64,000 nucleotides of DNA from Onchocerca lupi. Its lineage: Eukaryota > Nematoda > Chromadorea > Rhabditida > Onchocercidae. The stretch lies in the NCBI GenBank assembly GCA_028564675.1, contig JAOVVO010000335.1:20337-84336 (forward strand). The letters run 5' to 3'. Below the pieces are notes generated by a model. It searched no databases. It had not been told where the DNA came from and was given only the letters and a program-made list of their open reading frames with translations. Both the position numbers and the translations under genes were made by a program. Shown here piece after piece: positions 1 through 11,724 of this stretch. How positions within the stretch are numbered: the first letter of the stretch is position 1; each line of letters starts with the position of its first letter.

Positions 1-3000
1 ATCGATATCACTTCCATCGAATACAACGAATTTTTCTCAGAAATTGCGGTGCTTCTTGTCAACTTCAATATTAATGAATTATCACAGTTGTTAATAAGGA
101 AGCATCTTATCAGTGATATAAACATTGATAAAAATATAAGGATGAAGAGCAATTTTCGGAATATAGCTCATGTTCATATTTCTAACTTTTGGAAGCAAGT
201 AGATTCATCAGTATAAAGTGCTATGCTGCTTAGAAAAGTTCTGACATTAAAACTTGGGAATTCTTGTTTACTTCTGAAAGATGAGTAGAACGTTGATAAG
301 CGCTAAAAACACTGATGTTTTAGCGTTCTCTTATCTTCCAATCGTCTCCTGTAATGTATGATATGAGAAATAGAATGTCTTACTAGCGAATAGAAACGGC
401 AAGGCTTATTATAATTGATCTAAAATGCTACTAAATTAATCTATTTTTAATTGAGTTAATATCATATCATCGACGAACAAACTTTTAACTTCCTTACAGT
501 GGCGATCGTATGAACAGAAATAGTGCACACTCCATTTTGTCAGCTTGAGTGTTTTAGTATTGAAATTCTAAAATCGAGGAATTTCGTGTTCCAGAATCAA
601 TCACAGGAAAAAAGCGATAATCTTGCAAAATTTCTCCTGAAGCTTAACTTGAATATTCATCTTTTTTTTTTTTCATTGCGGCCACTGGGCAGTATGTCCA
701 CTTGAAGGTAATGAAAGCCTTACTGTTCCAATTCCAAATTATTTTGAGGAAAATCTTCTCAACTGATGTTCCTTGAATTTTTGCTGTGGCACTTGCTAGG
801 CAATTTAAGTTTTTCTTGTTTACTTGTTCATAAACATCAATAGAGAGCAAAGATTATTACTCTGTCAAATTATTCCTTCTGTTAAATGAGAGAGCTTAAT
901 TGGTTAGATTATTTTCACGAATCATTGCTTTGCCTAATCGAACTTATTAGAGTAATTGCTCGGTGTGAACTCCCCTGAAGTTCACATGAAAAAATTCATA
1001 AAAAATGTAAGTTGATAATACTGCGTTTTTTCAGAAACAATACCAAATGTCTAAAAAGAATTGAGCATTTTGATGATGTGAATAACAAAGTGAACGATTT
1101 ACTTTTTACTGCAAACAATCTCTTTTTTTCATTCGATTTAATGCTCATTTAAATTAGAATGAAAGATATTAGATAGAATAGAAAGAAAGAAAAAAAAAAA
1201 AAAAAAAAACATCAAATTGGTTTTATGATTCCTAAATTAAACCATTGGAATGTCGATTCAACTATTGCGCCTTCATAACGATTTGAATGACAAGAAGTGT
1301 TTAAATTGTAACTTTATTACGATTACTTATAAAAGCTATGACAAAGTATCAGAAAATTTCAACGTTCAATGAAGTTTGCTCTATTGGTGGTGGAAAGCAA
1401 GCATTAGTTTCTTCAAATTAGCCTCATCGAAAATTTTCAGTCCAACTGCTTTGAAAATTTATTATAATTTATCTCTTTATATTGACTGCAAAATAAGACA
1501 AGATGTTAAAATCGTCATTTTTTGTATATTGGATAGTGATTTTCGAACTCATTCTCAATGATATGACTGCAGTTTCATTCGTCAAGATGGTAGAATTTCT
1601 TTTTTTCTTTTTTTTTGAATGCTTATGATATATCATTTTCAGGGACTTATCAAATAGCTGAAAACTAAGAGCTGCAACAGTTCTTTATATCACATTCGAA
1701 TGATTTTTGATGACTGCAGGAAAAAACTTTTAATCTTATTATCGATAGATTGCTGAAAATCGATCATTAGGAGTAAGCGTAGTTTGTCTTCATATTAACT
1801 TCAATTGGAGTATCTGTTTGGCGCTTACACTGCTGTTTGTTTTCATCATTATTAATTAGTTTTATTGTAAGATTGTAAGAATATGTTGCAATAAATTGAT
1901 CTCATTTTGATAAAAGCATTTCAGATTTAGTCCTTATCAAGCTAAAGATGATTAGTACCTACAATGCACACATTATGTTCCTATAGACTGCAAGTGTTGA
2001 TGATTTCCAGATCATCAAGATTGCTGTATGATTAGCCGTTATTCGAATTTGTTTGTACTAATCACTTCATTTCATGTCATCCGTTATTTATTTAAAGATT
2101 ATTTAAGCTCAAATAGCTAATTCTATCATGAATGCTGGGCCGTTTTTTTAATCTAATTATCATCTCCTTCTTTAAGAAAATCACAGCCAAGTTCTGAAAA
2201 AATTGTGTTGCTATGGGATGAATGTGTGATAAGAACAAAAAGAAAGAATTCAATGGTGGAGACTATCAATTTGTTTTGTGCGATTAGTGTGATAACGTGA
2301 GTGATAAGACTTAGATGAAAGTGCATTTATTGCTGCTTCCAAAACACGGCCATATGGCAATTTTTGAAGATCCAAAATGGAAGTCGTGAAGAATGGGACT
2401 AGGTATGGTATGGAAGATGAGGATTATAATTTCAGAACATCAGCTATGACTCATTTTTCAAAATAATTTCCTAAGCGAAGCAAGAATATGATCAGAGATT
2501 ATACGGGATATAATCGTGTCTGATTTTATCATTTTATTATCACTGCGATCGGATGAAAAGACGAACGATCATTTCCAGGATCTAATGTTTGATATTCATC
2601 ATTTTGCTCAATGTACTGCTGATGATTCTCTGCTGCTTTTTTTTCAAGTCTATTGCCATTCTGAAATATTTTCGCTTTTATTTTTCTTGTTTGACTTCAA
2701 TTTTCTGAGAAATGTGTGAGTTTGGACGAGGAATAGGTGAGAGATGTCAATTTGAAAAGAAAGTTTGGCTGGTCTTTACTGCTGTTGAAATGTTTCATCT
2801 GTAATTAAATCAAGAATAACTGGATATATTCATTCTTTGTATGAATGAAACCCGATGTTTGTCACGATATGAAGTTCAGATGAGCGGCTGCAGATGTTAG
2901 TATCAGCAGAAAAGCTGATAACTGCAAACTGCTTGAAGAAAATGGCCTGACATATAAAACTACACAAAGCGCAACTCCAACACTGATAGCATGCATTATG

Positions 3001-3590
3001 TCTCACTATAACAGGTAATCTTCAGCCAATCTTCCTACGCATGCATTTACAACTCTTTCATCCTTGCACGCAGTACCAATCCAGCACCAATCCATTTATC
3101 CCTCTGATATCTTCTACGGAGAAGTCACGCACACACGAGAGGGCACGTATCCTTGGCTAATTTCCCTTCTAATTCCCGTTGTTTTCTCCTAAAACGTGAG
3201 CTAGATATGTACGGGCCATGTTTCTTGGATTTTGCGGTTCTCTCTATTTCGTATGTTTGTTTTGGGGGCTGGCACGTACATAACTTGGTGAATTAATGAC
3301 AGGTACAAAGTTTTGCAGCTGCTGAATGGTAATCAGATATTTAATGGGCATCTAAATTTTTCGCTAGAACATGTATAAGGCACACGTTGTTTAAAGATAA
3401 CGAAAATCACGCTAATCGTTATTTTCATCACGTTCCTGAGCCATAATATTGCGAAGGTTGTGAAATTTTACATAGAATTGGTTTGTAGTTGTTACAGAAG
3501 ACTGAACTGTAATATCTCTGATTGTTGTATAGGCGATAGTCATTATTATTTTGTTGCTTAATGCTAAATTTATTGATATCTTTTTTTCAT
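1..3590. other. Upstream noncoding region, no gene recognised
   Basis: Only short AT-rich open frames occur here and none resembles a known protein or continues across plausible splice sites. There is a homopolymer A run near 1190-1209. From about 2880 to 3300 the base composition is visibly less AT-rich than its surroundings; this could be the promoter or 5' region of the PRELI-type gene that starts at 3645, but that is inference only. Confidence 0.5.
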
Positions 3591-3596
3591 TGTTTC

Positions 3597-3598
3597 AG
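3597..3598 (+). promoter_or_regulatory. Acceptor-like AG 5' of the PRELI-type gene (possible trans-splice or 5'UTR splice site)
   Basis: A pyrimidine tract (TTTTTTTCATTGTTTCAG) ends at 3598, 46 bases before the start codon at 3645. In nematodes this arrangement is typical of a spliced-leader acceptor or a 5'UTR intron end. Sequence alone cannot separate the two. Confidence 0.4.
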
Positions 3599-3644
3599 GC
3601 TTTACGTCCAGTTAGGAATCTATCATTATCAGCAATCGTGACAT

Positions 3645-5715
3645 ATGAAGTTTTGGACTTCGGAGCATGTTTTCGAGCAAGTTTTAATAGTGTTAACTTA
3701 TTTTTTCCTATTATTTATTTTAATGATTCGTAGCAGTGTGGTTTAGTTTATTGATGGTTTGCATTGTGAAGGATTCTAATTCATTTTATCGGGCTGCAGT
3801 TCATTTTTAGGCAAAAATTTTTCAAATTATGAAGTTTTTCTGGCTTATTTTAGCCATCCTTGGGACACTGTAACACGTGCAGCATGGCGCAAATATCCGA
3901 ATCCAATGAATAACAATATTAGTGGAATCGATATCCTCAGACAGCATTCGCTTGTTGATGGTTCTCTACGGTCTGAACGTATTATCCAAAGCCATTTTTC
4001 AATACCTACTTGGGCAACAAAAGTAAGAATTTGCTTGATTAATTTCCATCATCTTGTGTATAACTTTTTCAGTGATTGAAAATACCTTCCTTTCGTTCTG
4101 GTTTATAAATCTGTTGTTTTCAGTATTAACTTGAATGATTTTGACTATTCTTTTGGTTGGCAATTCACCGAATCTTCATTATGTTTTTCATGCTTACCAA
4201 TTTTTCGTCTTATTTTTATAGTTGACGGGTTTTTCTGGAACTCAGTATTCTTATGAAGTGACCGAAATTAATCCAGCAAAGAAGGAGATGACTTTAATCA
4301 CAAGAAATGTAATTCATTTATCCAGATTCAAGTTAATCTTAACAAATCAGTATCTTCTGAGCAGTTCGTTTGCCAAAGCAAAACTTTTTTTGCATTGCAT
4401 TTTGTTTTCTCTACTTCATTTCATTCAGAATTCTCAAAGATTGATAAGGAAATTCACATAGAAATATTAGTTTAGTATTAGCCTTGCATGTAGCATGTGC
4501 CGATCATTTTCCAACTATAAATTATATAAAAATTATATGGCATGTTTCAATAATTAGGTAAAAAATCTCAGATGAATGCGGGACGTTTTCTACGTGTTGA
4601 TGAACGATTGTTGTATAAACCAGATCCTTGCAATCGCGACAGGTATTTTCTGTTATCCGTTATTCATTTTTTGTTTTCTGAGTCGGGATTATTCAGTAGT
4701 AAATAGTGGAAGTTATTAATATGATTGCAGAACGATATTACAACAGGAAGCTGCTGTCAATGTTGATTTGCCAGCATTTGCAGATTATTGCGAAAAAATG
4801 TTCCTGAATATATATGAAACAAATGCCAAGAAGGTGATCTATTTCATTATAAAGTTTATTTTATTTTTTTATCAGTTAGTATTGCAAATCTAGGAGATTT
4901 GATAACTGTCATAGACGTAGACTTTTTTAAGTGGATAATTCTTAAGTTCAGAAAATTATTCTTCATCATACTGTAAACAGTAGCTGCTAACAAACACTGA
5001 GTGATGTATATAATGTAAAGATTAACGGATACTATGCTTGAAATTTCGAATCCTCACCTTTTTTGATCATGTAGGAAAAAATTTTTATTTGAAATAAATG
5101 GAAGTTAATTCAATTACTAGTATGCTTTTCCTAAGTAGAAACTTCGTTAATAGAAAAGAAAACTTCGTAAACAGAAAAGTAGATAAGAAGAATGAATACT
5201 TAGAATTCCTGTAAACCTGAATTTGCTCCCTCTAGTTATATTGGCAGGAATCCTTAATTCTGCTTCTTATTATGAACTTTTTCTAGTCTGATCAGAAAAT
5301 TCTGCCAATAGATAAAAAATTGGTTCGGTTTGTCACTAAGTTTCACAACATGAATAAAGGAGGATTAATAATAACTACATTAGAAAGAATATGTTGATCA
5401 ACATCACCATCAATATTGTTTGAATGACTTGTATGTTTGATTTGATAAATATTGCGGTGCACTAGAAACTCCTATATTTGTATCCATAAGATAGTAAAGA
5501 TGCAGCTAATAGCATCTTTAAAAGCAATGAAAAAAAAATCAAGTAATAATTAATCATTCAAGGGTCGGAAAGGATTGGAATGGGTAATTGATCAATTCAG
5601 CAGTTCATCTAGATCTGTTTCAAATGCTAACAAATCGTCACAAGGATTCTCAGATCCAGCGTTTGTTCTCAGTTCATTGCATCCCGCAGCGGAACAACCA
5701 AATTTCCTCTCGTAG
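3645..5715 (+). CDS. PRELI/MSF1-domain protein, Slowmo/PRELID3-like intermembrane-space lipid transfer protein
   Basis: Six exons join in phase: 3645-3676, 3854-4022, 4222-4308, 4572-4642, 4731-4833 and 5563-5715, giving 204 aa, the usual length for the family. The start MKFWTSEHVFDHPWDTV is the hallmark PRELI N-terminus; further family blocks are AAWRKYPNPMN, FLRVDERLLYKP and a C-terminal GRKGLEWVI segment. PRELI proteins with a small TRIAP1/Mdm35 partner move phospholipids between mitochondrial membranes; PRELID3 (Slowmo) members carry phosphatidylserine. The first intron begins with GC (GCAAGT, 3677-3682), which is the only choice that restores the invariant Asp-His-Pro-Trp. An AATAAA lies nine bases after the stop (5724-5729). 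Assignment to the PRELID3 branch rather than PRELID1 rests on the HPWDTVTRAAWRKYPNPMN match. Confidence 0.9.
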
Positions 5716-5729
5716 CACAAATTAATAAA

Positions 5730-6850
5730 TTATCTTGGAAATAGTTTTTAACGATCTCTTAGAATATTGTTGCTTAGTGACATAAGTATCATCTTTAAGT
5801 TTCGTGCATCTTCTTTTTCCTGATTATTATAAAAGTCGATTTTTTCTAATGTTTGGAATTTTTTAGAACAGTTATTCGAGTGATGATAAGTAGCAGCTCT
5901 TAAATAACTAAATATTCTATAGAAAGTTCTGTAATAAATATTCTGTTTAGGTTTGTAATATTCTGTTTCTTCCAATAATGCCACATTAGTGATGTGCGTT
6001 TTTCACAGTATTTTATTCTTCTTTTTTACTCCATTGTTGGTTCTTGTGACGTTGTGCGGGTGCAAGTTGTCACTTTGTGGTAACTATCAGAAAAATATAT
6101 TAATGTTTGGAAATATGCTGGAGAATTTCTAATCTAACTGTAATAATTTTTTGATTATTATCTCTATTTTCCGTGTGTTATTGTATCACCACCGATTATA
6201 TATTTGCCATTGTACCACATTAATGTTTATTAAATTTTTCATGCAACAAAATAATAAAGTAAAGTAAACAGAATAGTTATGCAAGGTATCTATGTGTTAT
6301 AGCACAAGTGAATTTATCGTGGTTACGAGAAATTAAAATTTTCGAATTACAAAACAATGGTTAGTTTAGATCTGCCCATCGTTCTGAACTTTTATTAAAG
6401 ATTAGAGAGGTGAATGGTGAAAGATTTATATCTGGTCGAAATATGTTTCTGAATAACTTTAAGCTTTACGTTGATAAGATGAGGGTCATTGCAGGATGGG
6501 ATCCAATTTGACTCACCCTTCTTGATTTCTCATTTTAACAGCCGAAAAGTAACAAAAATATCAGTTTTTGCATGGATGTTTTCCGCAAAGAGGCGTAATT
6601 GCAACCAGATTCGTTATTATAAACATACCTATTATTTGAACACACATTAAATACATGTATATTTCAGTTATGTATCCTACAGATCTTTGTATCCAGGCTG
6701 TCATATCTATGCTATGGATACCTTTTCTCTAATATATTGAAAATTAATGTACATATAATTTTGATTATCATTCTCTTTCCATTAATCTTCTTCTGTCCTT
6801 CCTAAGGTTGTTGATTTGGAAACCAAAGGGTAAGTCTCAAAATCTCCGAG
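5730..6850. other. Intergenic region between the PRELI-type and BTB zinc-finger genes
   Basis: About 1.1 kb of AT-rich sequence with no coherent coding potential. A GGGTAAGTC donor-like site near 6829 after a short open stretch could be a 5'UTR exon of the next gene, but no matching acceptor was found before its start codon. Confidence 0.4.
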
Positions 6851-6875
6851 AGTGTTCGTTTCATGTGTCCGAAAC

Positions 6876-9800
6876 ATGGCCTCTCAAACTATTCTTTATA
6901 ATACTCTGAACAGTAGCTTCTGGCGAACAGTGTATTATGAATATGATGATGAAAGACTAGCTGATACTATGAAAATAATTTTACAAACTATGCAGCTTGA
7001 TGTTGTAGACAAGAGACAAGCACTCTTAATGGACAATGGAAAAATTGAAGCTCTTGGACGGCTTGGAAGAAGTACCGTTTTTACGGAAACAGTCTCACTG
7101 CGATACGCTGTTCCTCTATATGCAGCATTTGTACAATGTTTGTTTTATCAATTTATTTTTTCGAAATTTTATCTTTCCATAAGAAATCCATTAAAAATGT
7201 TGTATTAGTGTTTGCTGTTATCAGAATCATGAAATCCTGACTTTCTTTCTTGTCAAACATTTTTGATCAGATATTTCGTATAGAACAAGATAATGATAGG
7301 TAAAGCCAGTTTAGGATGAAGAAAAAAGTCTTTTGATAACATCAAAAGCACGAATCTTATAAATATGTTGTTTAGATCACTTTGATTGTTTTATTGATAT
7401 TTCAAATCATTGATGTATATTTTTGTTTGTTTCTCTGTTGTGTTGTTTACATTTCTTTTTTTTTTTTACAGACGAGTGGTTTTTTGGATGTTATTATTCA
7501 AGTTGGCGGCAGTTATGCAGGATCGGCCCATCGTCTTATTTTAGCCGCTTATAGCAGACATTTGGGTGCAGCCCTTTTTAGTGTTCAAAATTCTGCAGTT
7601 ATAACCTTAAATATTGATCCAAAAGTTACAGGTATATTAATATTAATTGTTTTTCCGATTAACACATTTGTTGTAAAATATATTACGAAACTATCTTGAA
7701 AAATAAATGTAATACTTTTAACCATGAGATTCACATATTGTCTAATAGTTTTGTTGTTAATAAATTTACATTTAAGGTATTGAAATGGATGATCTTCGGA
7801 CAGTGATAAAATATATGTATACTGGACGTTGCAGCAATCGATCTCAAAACAAGACGCTTTATGTTGCAAATGTTCTTGGTTGTGATTCTCTGGTTAGATT
7901 ACTAGAAAGTGAAGAAGCTCGGATTTATCCGAATGTAGAATTAGAAAATTCAAATCATGCTCAAGAATTGTTACAAGCAATCCATCGCTTCAAAACTCAA
8001 AGAAAATTTGTCGATTGTTTCGTAAGTAGCGAGGTAAATTATTTTTATGTTTTAAACATTTTCCGCCAAATCTTTTAGCCTTAGAATTTTTCGTGATATA
8101 TAAATTATGAGTATTTTCCAATACTGTTGGAGATTTTTTTTTTTCATTGAAATAATGAGTAAAAAAGCAAACAAAAGAATTATTATTCAGTAATTTTATT
8201 TTTGTAGCACAGAATAAGCTATAAACTCTTTTCAACAATATAGTTTTCACAGTCAAACTTTTTAGAGCTTAGGTAATTGATGTCTTATTTACTTTTAGAA
8301 CAAAATGATTCTTCGATGTCATCGTTTGATGCTTTGTGCATTCAGTACTCATTTCGAAAATGCGCTTGCAAGTACTGAAAAAAATGCCATTGTCACTGTT
8401 GATATTGATCCCCAAATTACGGGTGTGAATAGGTATGACAAGCTTGTTACCAAAGCAAACGTAGCCATATTTATTAATTATTTGCAAGTGAAATTTCGAA
8501 GATTCGATTGCTGTTAACGGTTTTTGTTTTTCTTTATGCTTGCACTTTCCAAACCGTATTTTCTTCTTGTTTTAGTATGGATTTGAGAAATATAGTCGAT
8601 TTTCTATACAGCGGATCAGTTCGCAAGACGTCGAGACGTCATAAGATGTTACGACAAGCTGCTGTTACTTTGGGTATAGCTAGATTAGTTGATGCTATCG
8701 ATGAAGAATTAATTGGTTCCGAAACACATCGTTCATACTATACTGGTAATATATTATATATTTGTCAATCGTTATGATCTAAAGAGTTTTCAGAATGCTT
8801 TTAAAAACTAGAAATTTTCATCATTTAGAGAAATATCTTGCTCAAGATATCGGAGCAAAGTAAATTTTAGATGATCATGATAAAGCGCTGCTGACAAACA
8901 CAATTTATGGCCTTTCGGATTCCATAAACAGTAGAAATTTCGTTGGAAATAACGAATATAACATTTCTGCTGTAAATTGTTCAAATTTCGAAGATGAAGA
9001 TGATGATAGTAATCCGGCGGAAACTAGTGCTGAAGATCTTATGGAAGAAGCTTCCAATTATATAGATAAAGGTATAAATGAATTAAATCTATATCAGTTA
9101 TTTCTACGAGTTCTTTTTTTCTGGGTGTTTTTTTTTTTTTTTTTTTTAGAAGATGTATTCTTTTTATGACCTTTATCGTATAATTTTCTTATGGATTGTT
9201 TAGAAAATTTTCACGAAATATCTCGACGTTTATCTAAGATTTTACTTTGTAATATTACTTCAAGTTTAAAATTTATTGTACCCTTACTTCAAGGCTGAAA
9301 AATGATTATTTTAGGAAGTATTGTAAAATTGTTATTAATCTCAGCGAGGTTGAATGGATATGGCAAATTTGTTTAGATAAAATACAAATGGCAGAAGATG
9401 ACATAATGCAAAATGTGATGGCTGTTGCGAAGGCAGCAAATGATTACATGTATATTTATGAAAAATTTGTTGCTGGACCAAGTCGTGGATGTAAGGGTGG
9501 CACGTATGGACATAAGCGATTGATGTTGCAGTTGAAAAAAGATACAAAATTCTCTTGTAAGTTTATTTTTAGCATAAGGTAGCAAATTTTATACCCTTAT
9601 TCTCATTAATTTTATAGTCAGCACTAACACTCCTATGAGGTTATTGTATTCTACATATTCATTATAAAAGAGTTGGTTTTCATTTAGTTGTTTCTGTAGC
9701 CCATATTCACCAGTCATAGGAGTTTTAATTTTTACATTATATTTATTAAAATCATATTCATACGATGCACCAGCACTTACTGTGTGCTCATAATCTGGAC

Positions 9801-11151
9801 CGATATGTTTTTTATTCTCTATAACAAATGAACTACTATCATAGCGAGGTGAGTAGCCAATACCGAGTTTTGCACCCATATAACTTGGCGAGTAATAAGC
9901 AACTCTAAACGGCTATTAAAATGTCGCGCCAGGATGTGTTGTTTAAACTGTATTAAATGATGTATTGCTATGCAACAGTAATTTTTGAGAACGAATTCAT
10001 ATTTTTTTAGTTTTTTTATAATTTAAATGCTTAATCTTTTTATTGAAAGTAGAAATTAATAAGTTAATTTTAGATATAGAGGAAGCATCAACCAGTTATG
10101 ATACTGTACAAGATGATGATTTTGAAACTGTCTCTGCAGTGACAATGTCATATATTCCACATGCCAAAAAGCGTCATTTACTGGACAGTTTTGGTTATGG
10201 TTTACCCGAGATTGTTGCACCTAAAGATGTTACTGTGCCTTTATTAGTCGGTGATCAGGAGGTTTGTATTTATTCCTTTTATTTTTTTTTCCTTGTAAAT
10301 TATCATGATGCAGAATAATTAAAAGGATTGTATTTTTACATTGTCATGCATTTTTCTTAAATATGGCAGATTATTTTCATTATTTCATTTTTATTAATTA
10401 TTTCTCTTCTCTCAATAAATTGTCCTGTCTGAAGTTGTCATATACTTCATTATTGTTCAGTGGTAGATAATCGTGTTCTTTTTTCACATATCATGGAACG
10501 AAATTTGCTCTTAACTGCTGAAGTTTAGTTGAGTTCAGGTAATGATGGAAAAACCTTTCAAATGCCCATTTTGTGATCATCGGACAAAGGAGAAGAGTGC
10601 GGTTGAAAAACACGTCAGATGTATACATACCTTGGAAACTCCGTATAAATGTCGTTATTGCAGTCAAGCTTTTAAGGTGCAGAGCAATCTTGTCAGGCAT
10701 CTTCGGGCCCATACAGGTTTCTTCTTATTTTTTTTTAGCTGATTTTTATGGTTTTTGTTCTGTTTGAGATGATTTCCAGTTCTCCTCAATGGCAAAGAGA
10801 ATTTTTCAGTTTTGATGCAGGATTACAATTAGAAGTCATTTGATTTTACGGAAAGTTTTCCAATAAAATCTGTCTTGTACAAGTGCACAAAAATCGTACA
10901 GAATGATTTTTTTGAAATTTAATTGATTTATAGGTGAAAAACCATATGCATGTAAAAAATGTGGGACGACATATGCAGATAAGAAAAATATGGATGCACA
11001 CATATTTAGAGAGCATCTGAAACTGAAACCATTTGAATGTCCGGAAGAATTTTGTAGAGCTAAATTCTGGAGAAAAGATCGTTTTGTTCTGCACTGCCGT
11101 CGAACGCATAATTTTGAACCGATAATCACTTTTGAAAAATTGAGTACCTAA
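6876..11151 (+). CDS. Tandem-BTB, four C2H2 zinc-finger protein (putative transcription factor)
   Basis: Exons: 6876-7130 (3' end tentative), 7472-7631, 7777-8033, 8299-8432, 8576-8745, 8871-9071, 9204-~9290 (end unresolved), ~9330-9556, 10050 or 10074-10261, 10539-10716 and 10934-11151. Two BTB/POZ units follow each other: the first has VIIQVGGSYAGSAHRLILAA and ends in YMYTG; the second has CHRLMLCAFSTHFENAL and ends in FLYSG. An acidic linker (EDEDDDSNP) and a uniquely folded middle follow, then four C2H2 fingers: CPFCDH..HVRCIH, CRYCSQ..HLRAH, CKKCGT..HIFREH and CPEEFC..HCRRTH, with the HTGEKPY linker before finger 3. BTB domains mediate dimerisation and corepressor or cullin-3 binding; the fingers suggest DNA binding in the nucleus. 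AATAAA lies at 11514-11519. The join around 9270-9340 does not close cleanly; see findings. The exact orthologue is not recognised. Confidence 0.78.
9589..9912 (-). pseudogene. Wolbachia-like porin fragment inserted in an intron of the BTB zinc-finger gene
   Basis: On the minus strand an open frame of about 107 codons runs from about 9910 to 9589. It starts PFRVAYYSPSYMGAKLG and continues with IGYSPRYDSSSF, GPDYEHTVSAGASYEYDF and NKYNVKIKTPMTGEYG. Alternating hydrophobic/aromatic strands, the RVAYYSP motif and the AGASYEYDF strand are typical of alphaproteobacterial outer-membrane porins (Porin_4-like), and the style matches Wolbachia porin-type proteins. There is no bacterial start: an in-frame TAG precedes PFRV, and similarity fades after the GEYG segment near 9690. 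It lies wholly between a host splice donor at 9557 and host acceptors at 10049 or 10073, antisense to the host gene. I infer an old endosymbiont-to-nucleus transfer. Misassembly is unlikely but not excluded. Confidence 0.65.
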
Positions 11152-11724
11152 GATGTTCTTTATTTTTGTTATGTTGTATAAACTAGTTTCTATAACATTT
11201 GAAGCTAGAATTGTTTCTCCGGCTTCATGTTTCCCGGTTTTCTTCATAATTGCAGTTGTTGAATTGTTTTGATTATGACGAATTTTCTGAGCATTACGGT
11301 TTTCTGGCAATTCTTACATATCTTTTTTATCAGTTCGATGTTTGTTAATTCCCGGCAGAATCGTTTTTATTTCATTGAAAATAATTATTGGAGAGAAGAA
11401 TAATATTTGTAATTTATTTTAAATCATTTGAACAGTATATTTATTTGTGAAATCATTGTATTGTAATTTAAAAAGCTATTAAAATTAAGTTTTGATATAA
11501 AATTATTGTTGGAAATAAAAAATTTTGGATATTTTTGTGATTTCGTTGCTTGAGGTTGTTATACTAGACAGATATTCTATTGAATTCTATTTTGCTATTT
11601 CCAAAATCGCGAATTCATTCCAGTTTGATTTAATTTATACGAAATGGGATTAGATTTATTGGATTACCAACTCTCGCCTTGCTTATCATAAAACTCATCT
11701 TGAAAAAATGTGGAAACAGAAGAT

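Noticed and set aside
8508..8575. N-terminal extension MLLTVFVFLYACTFQTVFSSCF before the second BTB exon
   Set aside because: It is T-rich intron ending in a TTTTAG acceptor at 8575; splicing from 8432 restores the BTB frame.
10846..11310. 154-codon minus-strand open frame
   Set aside because: Antisense shadow of the last zinc-finger exon; the plus strand encodes canonical C2H2 fingers.
11710..11724. Upstream extension of FAM91 starting at GTG
   Set aside because: No ATG is present in that extension; the first in-frame ATG is 11725 and the family alignment favours 11725 or 11746.
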